From: an uncultured Oscillospiraceae bacterium
GTDB taxonomy: Bacteria > Bacillota > Clostridia > Oscillospirales > Oscillospiraceae
Direction: 5' to 3'
Assembly: GCA_934593275.1 (NCBI GenBank)
Contig: CAKTQE010000005.1
Location: 1-64,000, forward strand
Length of the DNA stretch: 64,000 nucleotides
In this document: in pieces, positions 46,747 through 57,397 of the stretch
Position numbering within the stretch: the first letter of the stretch is position 1
How the letters are laid out: each line of letters opens with the position of its first letter
Translations under genes and position numbers: made by a program
The notes under the pieces: generated by a model
What the model was told of the DNA's origin: nothing
What the model saw: only the letters and a program-made list of their open reading frames with translations
The model's database searches: none

Positions 46747-47764
46747 TTACTCTCTTCCTTTGGTATCTCCCCTGAAACTTCTGGGAAGATTTATAGTTTT
46801 GTTCCGGTTTAGATGCCTGTTCGTAGGCGTTGATGATTTTCTGAACCAGCGCATGACGGACAACATCGGCAGCAGTCAGCCGGCAGATGGCAATGTCTTC
46901 CACACCTTGAAGCACCCGCACAGCATCTTTTAAGCCGGAAACCTTATCATCCGGCAAATCGATTTGTGTTACGTCACCGGTGATCACGATTTTGGAGCCA
47001 AAGCCAAGCCGGGTCAGAAACATTTTCATCTGCTCCCGGGTGGTGTTTTGGGCTTCATCCAGAATGATAAAGCTGTCATCCAGGGTGCGGCCACGCATAT
47101 AGGCCAGCGGTGCTACTTCGATAGAGCCACGCTCCTGATATTTTTGAAAGGTTTCGGCACCCAGCATATCATACAGCGCATCATATAGGGGCCGAAGATA
47201 AGGGTCCACCTTGTTTTGCAGATCACCCGGAAGAAAACCCAGCCGCTCTCCGGCCTCTACCGCGGGCCGGGTCAGAATGATGCGGTTGACGGTCCGTTCC
47301 CGAAAGGCTGATACGGCAGCCGCCACGGCAAGATAGGTTTTGCCGGTACCGGCCGGACCTACGCCGATGGTGACAGTGTTCTTTTGTATTGCCTTCATGT
47401 AATTTTGCTGGCCCACGGTTTTGGCTTTGATGGGCTTTCCCTTGGCAGTAATGCAGACCACATCCTGGGCCATTTTGGCGATTTGATCTCCGTTCCCCTC
47501 GCTGACCAGCGTGATGAGATACCGGACCCGCTGCTCATCAATGGCTTCCCCTTTGGCTGCCAGAGACAGCAGGGCTTCCAGAGTGCGAACGGCTTTGTCT
47601 GCGCTTTCCTCATCGCCGGTGATTTTCAAATCGTCTCCCCGGCTTACAATGCGTACACCCAAGGCTTCCTCGATTCGGCGCACGTTTTCATCAAAGGAAC
47701 CAAATACGGCAATCAAGTCCTCCACCCGGTCAGCATTTACAATTCTTTCTATTTCCTTACTCAT
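46736..47764 (-). CDS. phoH: PhoH-family ATPase
   Basis: 342 aa. An N-terminal KH-like part, then Walker A GVGPAGTGKTYLAV, Walker B SFIILDEAQN and GDVTQIDLP. PhoH-like proteins neighbour ybeY and yqfD in Firmicutes and are linked to RNA metabolism. The C-terminus is basic. Confidence 0.93.
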   Translation of the reverse strand: MSKEIERIVNADRVEDLIAVFGSFDENVRRIEEALGVRIVSRGDDLKITGDEESADKAVRTLEALLSLAAKGEAIDEQRVRYLITLVSEGNGDQIAKMAQDVVCITAKGKPIKAKTVGQQNYMKAIQKNTVTIGVGPAGTGKTYLAVAAAVSAFRERTVNRIILTRPAVEAGERLGFLPGDLQNKVDPYLRPLYDALYDMLGAETFQKYQERGSIEVAPLAYMRGRTLDDSFIILDEAQNTTREQMKMFLTRLGFGSKIVITGDVTQIDLPDDKVSGLKDAVRVLQGVEDIAICRLTAADVVRHALVQKIINAYEQASKPEQNYKSSQKFQGRYQRKRVNEK

Positions 47765-48941
47765 TGGCTTCTCCTATCTGTTCCTGTCGGCTTCTCCCGA
47801 TAGACTCCAGGCAGCTATACAGGCCCCGGAGGGTATAGGTATCATCTGACAGGAATACGGTTTCCGCTGCGGTCCGAACGGTTCCGGCTACCATGGCTGT
47901 TGGAAGATAACGTTCCGCAAAGTCTTTTAGCTCCTTTGTTGCCTCCTCTTGAGGCAGCACTTCGGGGGTCAAATAGACTTGGGTAATATCTTCTGCTGTA
48001 AGGCCGATGGGAAGCACAAACCCTCCGGGCAGCGTCAGCGGATACTCCTGATACATTCTACCACATTCACTATCTAAAATTCCACTACCAAACCACAATT
48101 TTATACGTTTTTTTCCGAAAATCAAGTACCAGCGGCGAATGATTTTTGCTGTATCCCCTTTTTGAAGCCGATTTTCCGGAAGAAATGCCTGTAAAGAGCG
48201 TTTGGTAAAGGCCACGGCCTCCCCTTGGGCTGCCTGGGAAAGGACACACAGACCGCAATCCGTATAGCCGGAAATCAGGATCTGCCCCTTGCTAACGCTC
48301 TGTCCCGGGGCGCAAAGGGCGGTTCCCCGGGTGACGGTGAGACTGTGAAGCACACCGTCCCGTACCGCCACAATACTGGATATGCCCGCCGCTTCCGGTT
48401 CCTGAATGGGTTGGGCCTGCTTTTCCGCGACACGGATCACAGCCACGCAGCCTTTGGTATTGACCCCTGCCCATTTGAGTTCCGGAAGAAGGGACAGCAA
48501 ATCATTTTTGATTTTTTCACTGCGAATGCCCCGGCGGCTGACGCCAAAGAACAGGCCGCTTTCTTCTGCGGCTTCCAGAATCTGACCGGCGGGTACGGTA
48601 CTGTTTCCCTCCACCCGAAAAAAGAACACTCTGGTAGGGATTCAAAGCATCAAGCCCACCAGAAAAGCCATTCCCAGCACCAAAACAGGGTGCGCTTTCA
48701 GTTTTAAAAACTGCCAGTAAAGCCCTTTGCGGCGGAGAAGCCGCAATCGTTCTCCCCGTTTCCGGGCAAGGACCGCGGCATTTCCGTAATCCTGTCTTCG
48801 AATCTGAAAGCAGAGCAGCAGTCCCCCGTCTGTTGTGATATTCATCATGGGGATGGACGAAAAAGCATCCAGTGCCTGGGTCGGGTCTGCTGTAAGCAGC
48901 TCTAACTCCACTTGTCCTTCCAGAGATTGCCACAGATTCAT
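47757..48941 (-). pseudogene. yqfD: Sporulation protein YqfD, interrupted by an in-frame TGA
   Basis: From ATG 48941 (overlapping the yqfC stop) the frame encodes YqfD: MNLWQSLEGQVELELLT, then IRRQDYGNAAVLARKRGE, then a membrane helix (AHPVLVLGMAFLVGLML). A single TGA at codon 100 (48644-48642) interrupts it. The same frame then continues IPTRVFFFRVEGNSTVPAGQ to a normal C-terminus at 47757, 394 codons in all, the family's length. No indel is needed, so this is one nonsense substitution, a recoded stop, or a base error. YqfD acts in forespore engulfment/sigma-G-stage development. If real, the N-terminal product keeps only the first membrane helix. Confidence 0.85.
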
Positions 48942-49216
48942 AGGCACCTCCTGCGGATTTCCAGGGAACAGATACTTCCGGTGACCACCAAATGCGCTCG
49001 GTTCATTCTGGCCAATTCCAGGCATTCGCCGCAGATGTGCAATTCCCCGAAACTTAACCGAATGCCGATGTGTTCCCGGGTGTAAGCTGTAATACCCCGG
49101 TGATTTTCAATGAAGATCTGCCGGTCTCCCGTCAATTCCACAAGGCTTTGGCCCGGTAGGATCTCTCCTGGCAGATCGCCAGATAGCCAGGACAAAAGCG
49201 TTTCCTTTCGGTTCAC
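48938..49216 (-). CDS. yqfC: Sporulation protein YqfC
   Basis: 92 aa, YabP/YqfC family (LPGQSLVELTGDRQIFIENH, then YTREHIGIRLSFGELHI). GTG start at 49216 placed by AGGGAGGTGG. Mother-cell sigma-E gene encoded with yqfD in spore formers; the two genes overlap by ATGA. Confidence 0.85.
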   Translation of the reverse strand: MNRKETLLSWLSGDLPGEILPGQSLVELTGDRQIFIENHRGITAYTREHIGIRLSFGELHICGECLELARMNRAHLVVTGSICSLEIRRRCL

Positions 49217-49290
49217 GGCGTCCACCTCCCTGGAAGAATCTATGTATCTGCGTTCCGGAAATTGCATACCATCTTCTGAGGTGATGTTTC

Positions 49291-50280
49291 ATGGGGATAC
49301 TGCTGGCCATTGGAATGCTTGGGCTGATTCTGGACAGCCGAACGGCCATGCTTGGCGCGGCTGAGGGGGTGGAACTTTGTCTGACGGCGGTGATTCCCTC
49401 TCTCCTGCCCTTTCTGTTTTTATCGATGCTGTTGACGGACAGTTTATGGGGCCGGGCAAATGGGCTTCTCAAGCCGCTGGGGCGGCTGTTCGGATTGCCC
49501 TCTGGGGCGGAAGCATTGCTGATCCCCGGGCTTCTGGGGGGCTATCCCGCCGGAGCCGCCTGTGTGGGACGGGCCTGGGAGCAAGGAAAGATCACAAAGG
49601 CAGATGCCCAACGGCTTCTGGGCTTTTGCAGCAACCCAGGACCGGCCTTTGTATTTGGAATCGTAGGACATCAGTTTTCTTCACTGCTGGCACCTTGGGT
49701 GCTGTGGGGGCTGGTGCTGCTGGGGTCCGTAGCTGCTGCCCAGCTGCTGCCATCCTGTGAAAACGAAATCAAGGTCACTGGCGGTGGCGGGAATGTTCCG
49801 ACACAGGTGGCGTTGGTATTGGGAAACATCTGCGTATTGGTGATATTATTTCGTACAGGGTTAAATTTTTTGGCAACTTATCTTCCCTTGGAGGGTACAG
49901 CCCTTGTGATCGCGCAGGGACTGCTGGAACTGACCAACGGCTGCTGCTTTCTTTCAAATGTTCCGTCCGAGGAAACACGGTTTTTACTGGCGGCGGCGTT
50001 TTTATCCATGGGCGGTCTGTGTGTCGGTCTGCAAACCAGGCAGGTCACCCGTGGGTTATCTCTGAAATACTATTGTATTGGAAAGCTCATACAGACCGCA
50101 ACAGCTGTTTTTGCGGGTTGGGTGCTTGTAAACCGGAGTTGGAGCTGGGCAGCTGTGGCGGGAGTTGGATGGTTCATACGTAAAAAGTTTGGAAAAACGG
50201 TAGCTTTTTTGAGGGAAACGTTGTATACTGTTGGTAAAAAAGATTCCAGGAGGAGATTATGCTTTTCCGAAAGAAAATAG
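49291..50280 (+). CDS. ylbJ: YlbJ-like sporulation membrane protein
   Basis: 329 aa, ~8 membrane segments. Family motifs PSLLPFLFLSMLL, LLGGYPAGAACV and FCSNPGPAFVFG (gate/nucleoside-recognition-type domain) match YlbJ, a sigma-E protein needed for heat-resistant spores. Divergent from yqfC, as expected for a mother-cell gene cluster. Confidence 0.75.
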   Translation: MGILLAIGMLGLILDSRTAMLGAAEGVELCLTAVIPSLLPFLFLSMLLTDSLWGRANGLLKPLGRLFGLPSGAEALLIPGLLGGYPAGAACVGRAWEQGKITKADAQRLLGFCSNPGPAFVFGIVGHQFSSLLAPWVLWGLVLLGSVAAAQLLPSCENEIKVTGGGGNVPTQVALVLGNICVLVILFRTGLNFLATYLPLEGTALVIAQGLLELTNGCCFLSNVPSEETRFLLAAAFLSMGGLCVGLQTRQVTRGLSLKYYCIGKLIQTATAVFAGWVLVNRSWSWAAVAGVGWFIRKKFGKTVAFLRETLYTVGKKDSRRRLCFSERK

Positions 50281-50468
50281 AGCGGGCCTGTGCCTATTGC
50301 AGCCATGGAGTGGCTCTGTGTGACGATCAGATTTTATGTGTCAAAAAGGGAATTCGCAGCCCGGAGAGCAGCTGCCGCCGATTTCAGTACGACCCCTTTA
50401 AGCGGATTCCTCTGAAACCCAAAGCCATGGACTTTAAGAAATATGACGAGGATGACTATTCTCTGTAA
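50259..50468 (+). CDS. Small Cys-rich protein, possible zinc binder
   Basis: 69 aa overlapping the ylbJ-like 3' end by 22 nt, with AGGAGG upstream. CAYCSHG, ILCVKKG and SSCRRFQYDPFKRIP give a Cys4-like set. Common as an uncharacterised protein in Clostridia; function unknown. Confidence 0.65.
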   Translation: MLFRKKIERACAYCSHGVALCDDQILCVKKGIRSPESSCRRFQYDPFKRIPLKPKAMDFKKYDEDDYSL

Positions 50469-50500
50469 AAGTCATAGCGTCCAGCCGGAATCCAACATCT

Positions 50501-50545
50501 GAAAACACCCTGTCCGGGTCGTAAAACGCCTGGGCAGGGTGTTTT
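50501..50545. terminator. Terminator between the Cys-rich gene and ligA
   Basis: AAAACACCCTG (50504-50514) and CAGGGTGTTTT (50534-50544), perfect 11-bp stem, with a T-rich exit on both strands. Confidence 0.75.
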
Positions 50546-50552
50546 CTTGACT

Positions 50553-53196
<2,644 letters not shown>

Positions 53197-53219
53197 AGCA
53201 GCGGATCATGCGCATATGG

Positions 53220-55607
53220 TTATAGTTTTTTCATATGGGTACCTGCGGCCTTGGCCATGAGTTTTTTGGTTCCGATGTCATCAAAGGCAACTTCCAGCAA
53301 AGCATCACCCCCCATTTTCAGCACAGAAAGCACCATACCCTTGCCAAAGGCGGCGTGCATCACCATGTCGCCCTTTCTGAACTCCGGGATAGGGGCTGAT
53401 GGGGCAGCCTGCGCCCGAAGAGTGGAAGACAGGTACCCGCTTCCGCGGGCAACGTGCCGCTCGTAGCTCTCCCGCTTCCCCTCCTGGACCTGGGGGCGAT
53501 AGCCGCCACGTTTAACGATACAACTCTCTGGGATTTCTTTCAAAAACCGGGAGGGCAGTGCCGAGGAAGTGCGGCCGTAAATCATACGCTGTCTGGCATG
53601 GCTGAGGGTCAGGGTTTTCTTGGCGCGGGTAATGGCCACATAGCAAAGACGGCGTTCCTCTTCCATTTCCTCCCGGTCACCGATGGCCCGCATTCCAGGG
53701 AACAAACCATCTTCAAAACCAACCAGGAATACATGGGGGAATTCCAGGCCTTTGGCAGAGTGAATGGTCATCATCACCACCGCGTCGTCCCCCTCGTTGT
53801 ACTGCTCCAAGTCGGTATAGAGGGAGATTTCCTCCAGGAATCCGGAAAGGCTTGGCTCGGTGGTATTGGCCAGATAAGACTGAATGCTGGATTTTAATTC
53901 CTTGACGTTTTCCAGCTTGGTTTTATTCTCCTCCGTAGGCTTATTGGTAAGCATATCCGCATAGCCAGTACGGATCAGCAGTTCGTCATAGAATTCCGGC
54001 AGACTCATGCCGCTTTCCAAAAGCCCCGCCAAATCTTCAATCAAGGCGGAGAACCGCAGAAGTTTTTCAGCGGATTTTTCAAGAGGCCCATAGTTATAGG
54101 GGTCACAGACCACATCATAGACGCTCTTTCCCTCGGCTGCTGCCAGCTTTTGGACGGTTTCGATGGTCTTTGCGCCCAAACCTCTGGGCGGGTTATTGAT
54201 GATCCGCTCCAAACGAAGGTCATCCGAGCGGTTATTGACGACACAAAGATAGGACAGCATATCTTTAATTTCGGAGCGTTCAAAGAAGCGCATCCCTCCA
54301 ATGACCCGGTAGGGAATGCCGTTTCGTTTCAGGGCATATTCCATGGAGTTGGACTGGGCATTGGTCCGGTACAGAATCGCATAGTCCTTAAAATCGTGGC
54401 CTTTGGACTTGGAGAGAATTTGACTGGCTACAAAATTGCCCTCTGCCCCTTCGGTTTCGGCTTCGTAGACCAGAATCGGTTCTCCACTGCCGTTGGAGGT
54501 CCAAAGGTGTTTCCCTTTCCGTCCCTGGTTATGGGCGATCACCGCATTGGCCGCATCCAGAATGGATTGGGTGGAACGGTAATTCTGCTCCAAGCGAATG
54601 GCTCTGGCACCGGGGTACTGTTCCTCAAAATTCAGAATGTTCTCAATAGTAGCTCCCCGGAACCGATAAATACTCTGGTCGTCGTCGCCGACAACACAGA
54701 TATTGCGGCGTTTCCCGGCAAGAAGCTCTGTCAGTAGATATTGCACGTGGTTGGTATCCTGATACTCGTCAACCAGAACGTAATGAAATTTTCGCTGATA
54801 GTATTCCCGGACTTCCGCATCCTGTTGGAGAAGCTTTACGGTCACGTAGAGGATGTCGTCAAAGTCCAAAGCGTTATTATCCTTCAAACGCCTTTGATAA
54901 ATGCCATAGACCTTGGCGATTTGCAAAATGCGCAGATCCGATGCGCCCTGGCTGTCTTCCAGCATTTGCTCCGGGGAAATGAGCCGGTCTTTTTGCCTGC
55001 CAATGATGCTCAGCACATAGCGAGGGGGAAAGGTTTTATCATCCAGACCCAGTTCCTTTAGAATCTCTTTCATAAGCCGCTCGGAGTCCGAGGTATCATA
55101 AATGGTAAAGCTGGAGGTATACCCCATGCGGTCAATATATCTGCGCAGGATGCGGCAGCAGGCGGCGTGGAAGGTCATGGCCCAGATATCCTCAGCCCCC
55201 TCTCCCAGCATGGCGGTCAGCCGTTCTTTCAGCTCTCCGGCAGCCTTGTTCGTAAAGGTGATGGCAATAACATTCCAGGGGTTTGTAGGCTCCAACGTAC
55301 AGAGCCTGTCCGCATGTTCCAACTGCTCCTGGGTAGGTTCAGCCGGTAAGTTTTCCAGAAAGTACACGTCCTCATCCTGAATTTCTCCCGGGATCTCCTG
55401 GCCGTCAGAAGCCCGACCATAGCGCAGGATGTTGGCAATTCGGTTGATGAGTACAGTTGTTTTTCCGCTACCGGCACCGGCCAGCAGCAGCAGAGGGCCT
55501 TCCGTGGTAAGCACAGCTTCCCGCTGCATATCATTCAGAAACGCAAAACGGGAAGCAATATAATTTCGGCGGGCAGTCAAAAAACGGGAATCCAATTCAT
55601 CATTCAT
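53220..55607 (-). CDS. pcrA: ATP-dependent DNA helicase PcrA
   Basis: 795 aa UvrD/Rep-type superfamily-1 helicase. Walker A LAGAGSGKTTVLINRI, motif II VDEYQDTN, motif III GDDDQSIYRFRGA, motif IV LEQNYRS, motif VI YVAITRAKK. Firmicutes PcrA, used in repair and in rolling-circle plasmid or phage replication, so it may serve the resident prophages. Upstream of yunB-ligA, the usual pcrA-ligA linkage. Confidence 0.95.
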   Translation of the reverse strand: MNDELDSRFLTARRNYIASRFAFLNDMQREAVLTTEGPLLLLAGAGSGKTTVLINRIANILRYGRASDGQEIPGEIQDEDVYFLENLPAEPTQEQLEHADRLCTLEPTNPWNVIAITFTNKAAGELKERLTAMLGEGAEDIWAMTFHAACCRILRRYIDRMGYTSSFTIYDTSDSERLMKEILKELGLDDKTFPPRYVLSIIGRQKDRLISPEQMLEDSQGASDLRILQIAKVYGIYQRRLKDNNALDFDDILYVTVKLLQQDAEVREYYQRKFHYVLVDEYQDTNHVQYLLTELLAGKRRNICVVGDDDQSIYRFRGATIENILNFEEQYPGARAIRLEQNYRSTQSILDAANAVIAHNQGRKGKHLWTSNGSGEPILVYEAETEGAEGNFVASQILSKSKGHDFKDYAILYRTNAQSNSMEYALKRNGIPYRVIGGMRFFERSEIKDMLSYLCVVNNRSDDLRLERIINNPPRGLGAKTIETVQKLAAAEGKSVYDVVCDPYNYGPLEKSAEKLLRFSALIEDLAGLLESGMSLPEFYDELLIRTGYADMLTNKPTEENKTKLENVKELKSSIQSYLANTTEPSLSGFLEEISLYTDLEQYNEGDDAVVMMTIHSAKGLEFPHVFLVGFEDGLFPGMRAIGDREEMEEERRLCYVAITRAKKTLTLSHARQRMIYGRTSSALPSRFLKEIPESCIVKRGGYRPQVQEGKRESYERHVARGSGYLSSTLRAQAAPSAPIPEFRKGDMVMHAAFGKGMVLSVLKMGGDALLEVAFDDIGTKKLMAKAAGTHMKKL

Positions 55608-55745
55608 AGAAGCACCTATCATTTCTTTCTAAGGAACCCCTGATTCCATCGACCAGAGCCGCACTCCGGCGGAAATCGACCAATTCAGAGGTTCCATCAT
55701 TCGTGGCCTCTATTTTACCGCAGACGGGCCAAAAATGCAAGCGGT

Positions 55746-56459
55746 TTACAATTCTTCCGACAGCTTTCCTCGAAGAAGGCCAAGAGCCTTTCGCTCGATA
55801 CGGGAGACCTGAACCTGGCTGATCCCCAACACCTGGGCAGTCCGCTGCTGGGTCAGCCCGTGGAAATAGCGCAGAGAAACCACCTGACATTCCCGCTGAG
55901 GAAGCGTCTGAATGGCTTGCCGCAAGGCGATTTTTTCAACCATCCGTTCCTCGGATTCGGTGTCCGTCAACACGTTTTCCAGTGTGAATCCTTCCTCGCC
56001 GGTTTCCCGGTAGATGGACTCCGTGGCGGCGGTGGCGGTTTCCGCCATGGCGATTTCTTCCGGTGTCAGACCGGTTTCTCTGGAAAGCTCTGAAAGTCCC
56101 GGTTCCCGGCCCAGCTGCAAGGTCAGTCGGCTGCGGGCGGCTTTGATGGCGGCAGACTGCTCTTTGAGGCCTCTGGATACCTTTACCGTACCGTCATCCC
56201 GCAGGAACCGCCGGATCTCTCCGGAAATTTTCGGTACGGCATAGGTGGAAAACTGGGTGCCGAAAGCCGGGTCAAACCGCTCTACTGCCTTTAAAAACCC
56301 CAGGCAGCCCAATTGATACAGATCTTCCAATTCCGTCCCCCGCCCCTGAAACCGTCGGGCCACCGCCCAGATCAGTCCGGCGTTTTCACTGACCAGCTGC
56401 TCTGCAGCGGAAGCATCTCCCGATTGCGCCCGGGTGATCAGTTCCTCCGGAACACTCAT
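55746..56459 (-). CDS. sigF: Sporulation sigma factor SigF
   Basis: 237 aa from ATG 56459. Region 2 (FQGRGTELEDLYQLGCLGFL, then YAVPKISGEIRRFLRDDGTV) and region 4 (QVVSLRYFHGLTQQRTAQVL) of the SigB/F/G group. Third gene of spoIIA; active only in the forespore and held by SpoIIAB before septation. Start overlaps the spoIIAB stop (ATGA). Confidence 0.95.
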   Translation of the reverse strand: MSVPEELITRAQSGDASAAEQLVSENAGLIWAVARRFQGRGTELEDLYQLGCLGFLKAVERFDPAFGTQFSTYAVPKISGEIRRFLRDDGTVKVSRGLKEQSAAIKAARSRLTLQLGREPGLSELSRETGLTPEEIAMAETATAATESIYRETGEEGFTLENVLTDTESEERMVEKIALRQAIQTLPQRECQVVSLRYFHGLTQQRTAQVLGISQVQVSRIERKALGLLRGKLSEEL

Positions 56460-56887
56460 TGCCGCCGTTGGAGTTTCCGGCGCATATGTACGGAGGTACC
56501 CCGACCTTCCACAGAGGTGATTTCCAGGCTGGACATAAAGCTTTCCATAATGGTAAAGCCCATACCGCTGCGTTCCGCACCTCCGGTGGTGAAGCTGGGC
56601 CGTCTGGCCTGCTCCACATCTGGAATGCCTACGCCCTTGTCCTTGATGACAATATCCAGAACATTGTCTTTTAGGATCCGGCATCGCAGGGTAATGATCC
56701 CCAGCTCCTTGGGGTATGCGTGGACTATGCAATTGGTGACCGCCTCAGAGACCGCGGTACGAATGTCCCCCAGTTCTTCCAGGGTGGGGTCCAGCTGGGC
56801 GGCAAAGCAGGCTACGGCACTTCTGGCAAAGGCTTCATTGCAGGATTTACTGGGGAATTCCAGAATCATATAATTTCCAAACTTCAT
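56456..56887 (-). CDS. spoIIAB: Anti-sigma-F kinase SpoIIAB
   Basis: 143 aa GHKL kinase. N box AVSEAVTNCIVHAYP, G1 IKDKGVGIPDVE and G2 ERSGMGFTIMESFM. Binds SigF and phosphorylates SpoIIAA, so it is the switch that confines SigF to the forespore. Coupled by ATGA overlaps on both sides. Confidence 0.95.
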   Translation of the reverse strand: MKFGNYMILEFPSKSCNEAFARSAVACFAAQLDPTLEELGDIRTAVSEAVTNCIVHAYPKELGIITLRCRILKDNVLDIVIKDKGVGIPDVEQARRPSFTTGGAERSGMGFTIMESFMSSLEITSVEGRGTSVHMRRKLQRRQ

Positions 56888-57201
56888 GATACCGCCTCCC
56901 GAATTTCCACAAGCTTGTCAAGGCCAGAGGCCCGGAATACCCGCATGGGCTGGGGAGAAATGCCGGTAAGCAGCAGCTTCCCCTCGATTTGGCTCATACT
57001 GCGCAGAGCGTTGATGACCACGGCGATACCGGAGGAATCTACAAAGGTCACGTCCCGAAAATCCAGAACGCAAACCTCCGGCATATAGGTTTCTATTTTT
57101 GCGGCAATCACCTGAATATAGGCCTTGGCACAGTGGTGATCGATTTCCCCGGTCAGAGCAACGGTCAGTTTTCCGCTGTCCAGAAAACTGGTAAAATTCA
57201 T
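56884..57201 (-). CDS. spoIIAA: Anti-anti-sigma factor SpoIIAA
   Basis: 105 aa STAS domain with the phosphorylated Ser in FVDSSGIAVVI. When dephosphorylated by SpoIIE it pulls SpoIIAB off SigF. First gene of spoIIA; GGAGG upstream. A weak SigH-like sequence (GGAAAT...GAAT) lies ~40-60 nt before the start, as expected for this operon, but spacing is not ideal. Confidence 0.95.
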   Translation of the reverse strand: MNFTSFLDSGKLTVALTGEIDHHCAKAYIQVIAAKIETYMPEVCVLDFRDVTFVDSSGIAVVINALRSMSQIEGKLLLTGISPQPMRVFRASGLDKLVEIREAVS

Positions 57202-57282
57202 GATATAATCCTCCTTTGTGTGTGGTGCTATTCAGTATAGCTTTTGATTTCCGCACTTCCTGTCGGAATGGCATCCGGAAAT

Positions 57283-57381
57283 AAAAAAAGCCGGAAAGAG
57301 ACATTGTCCCTTTCCGGAAGCTTGTATCGTCCAGGTGCTAAAAAACAATGTGGGAACAGCTTAAGACCGTTCCCACATTGT
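57283..57381 (-). terminator. Tandem terminators of valS, upstream of spoIIA
   Basis: CAATGTGGGAAC...GTTCCCACATTG (57346-57380) with TTTTTT on the minus-strand exit, then CCGGAAAG...CTTTCCGG (57291-57317) with a second U-tract. They isolate the sporulation operon from valS read-through. Confidence 0.85.
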
Positions 57382-57397
57382 ATCGTTTGTTCTTAAG

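Noticed and set aside
48642-48644. Selenocysteine at the yqfD TGA
   Set aside because: YqfD is not a known selenoprotein and I see no hairpin of bacterial SECIS type directly after the codon; a nonsense change or base error is simpler.
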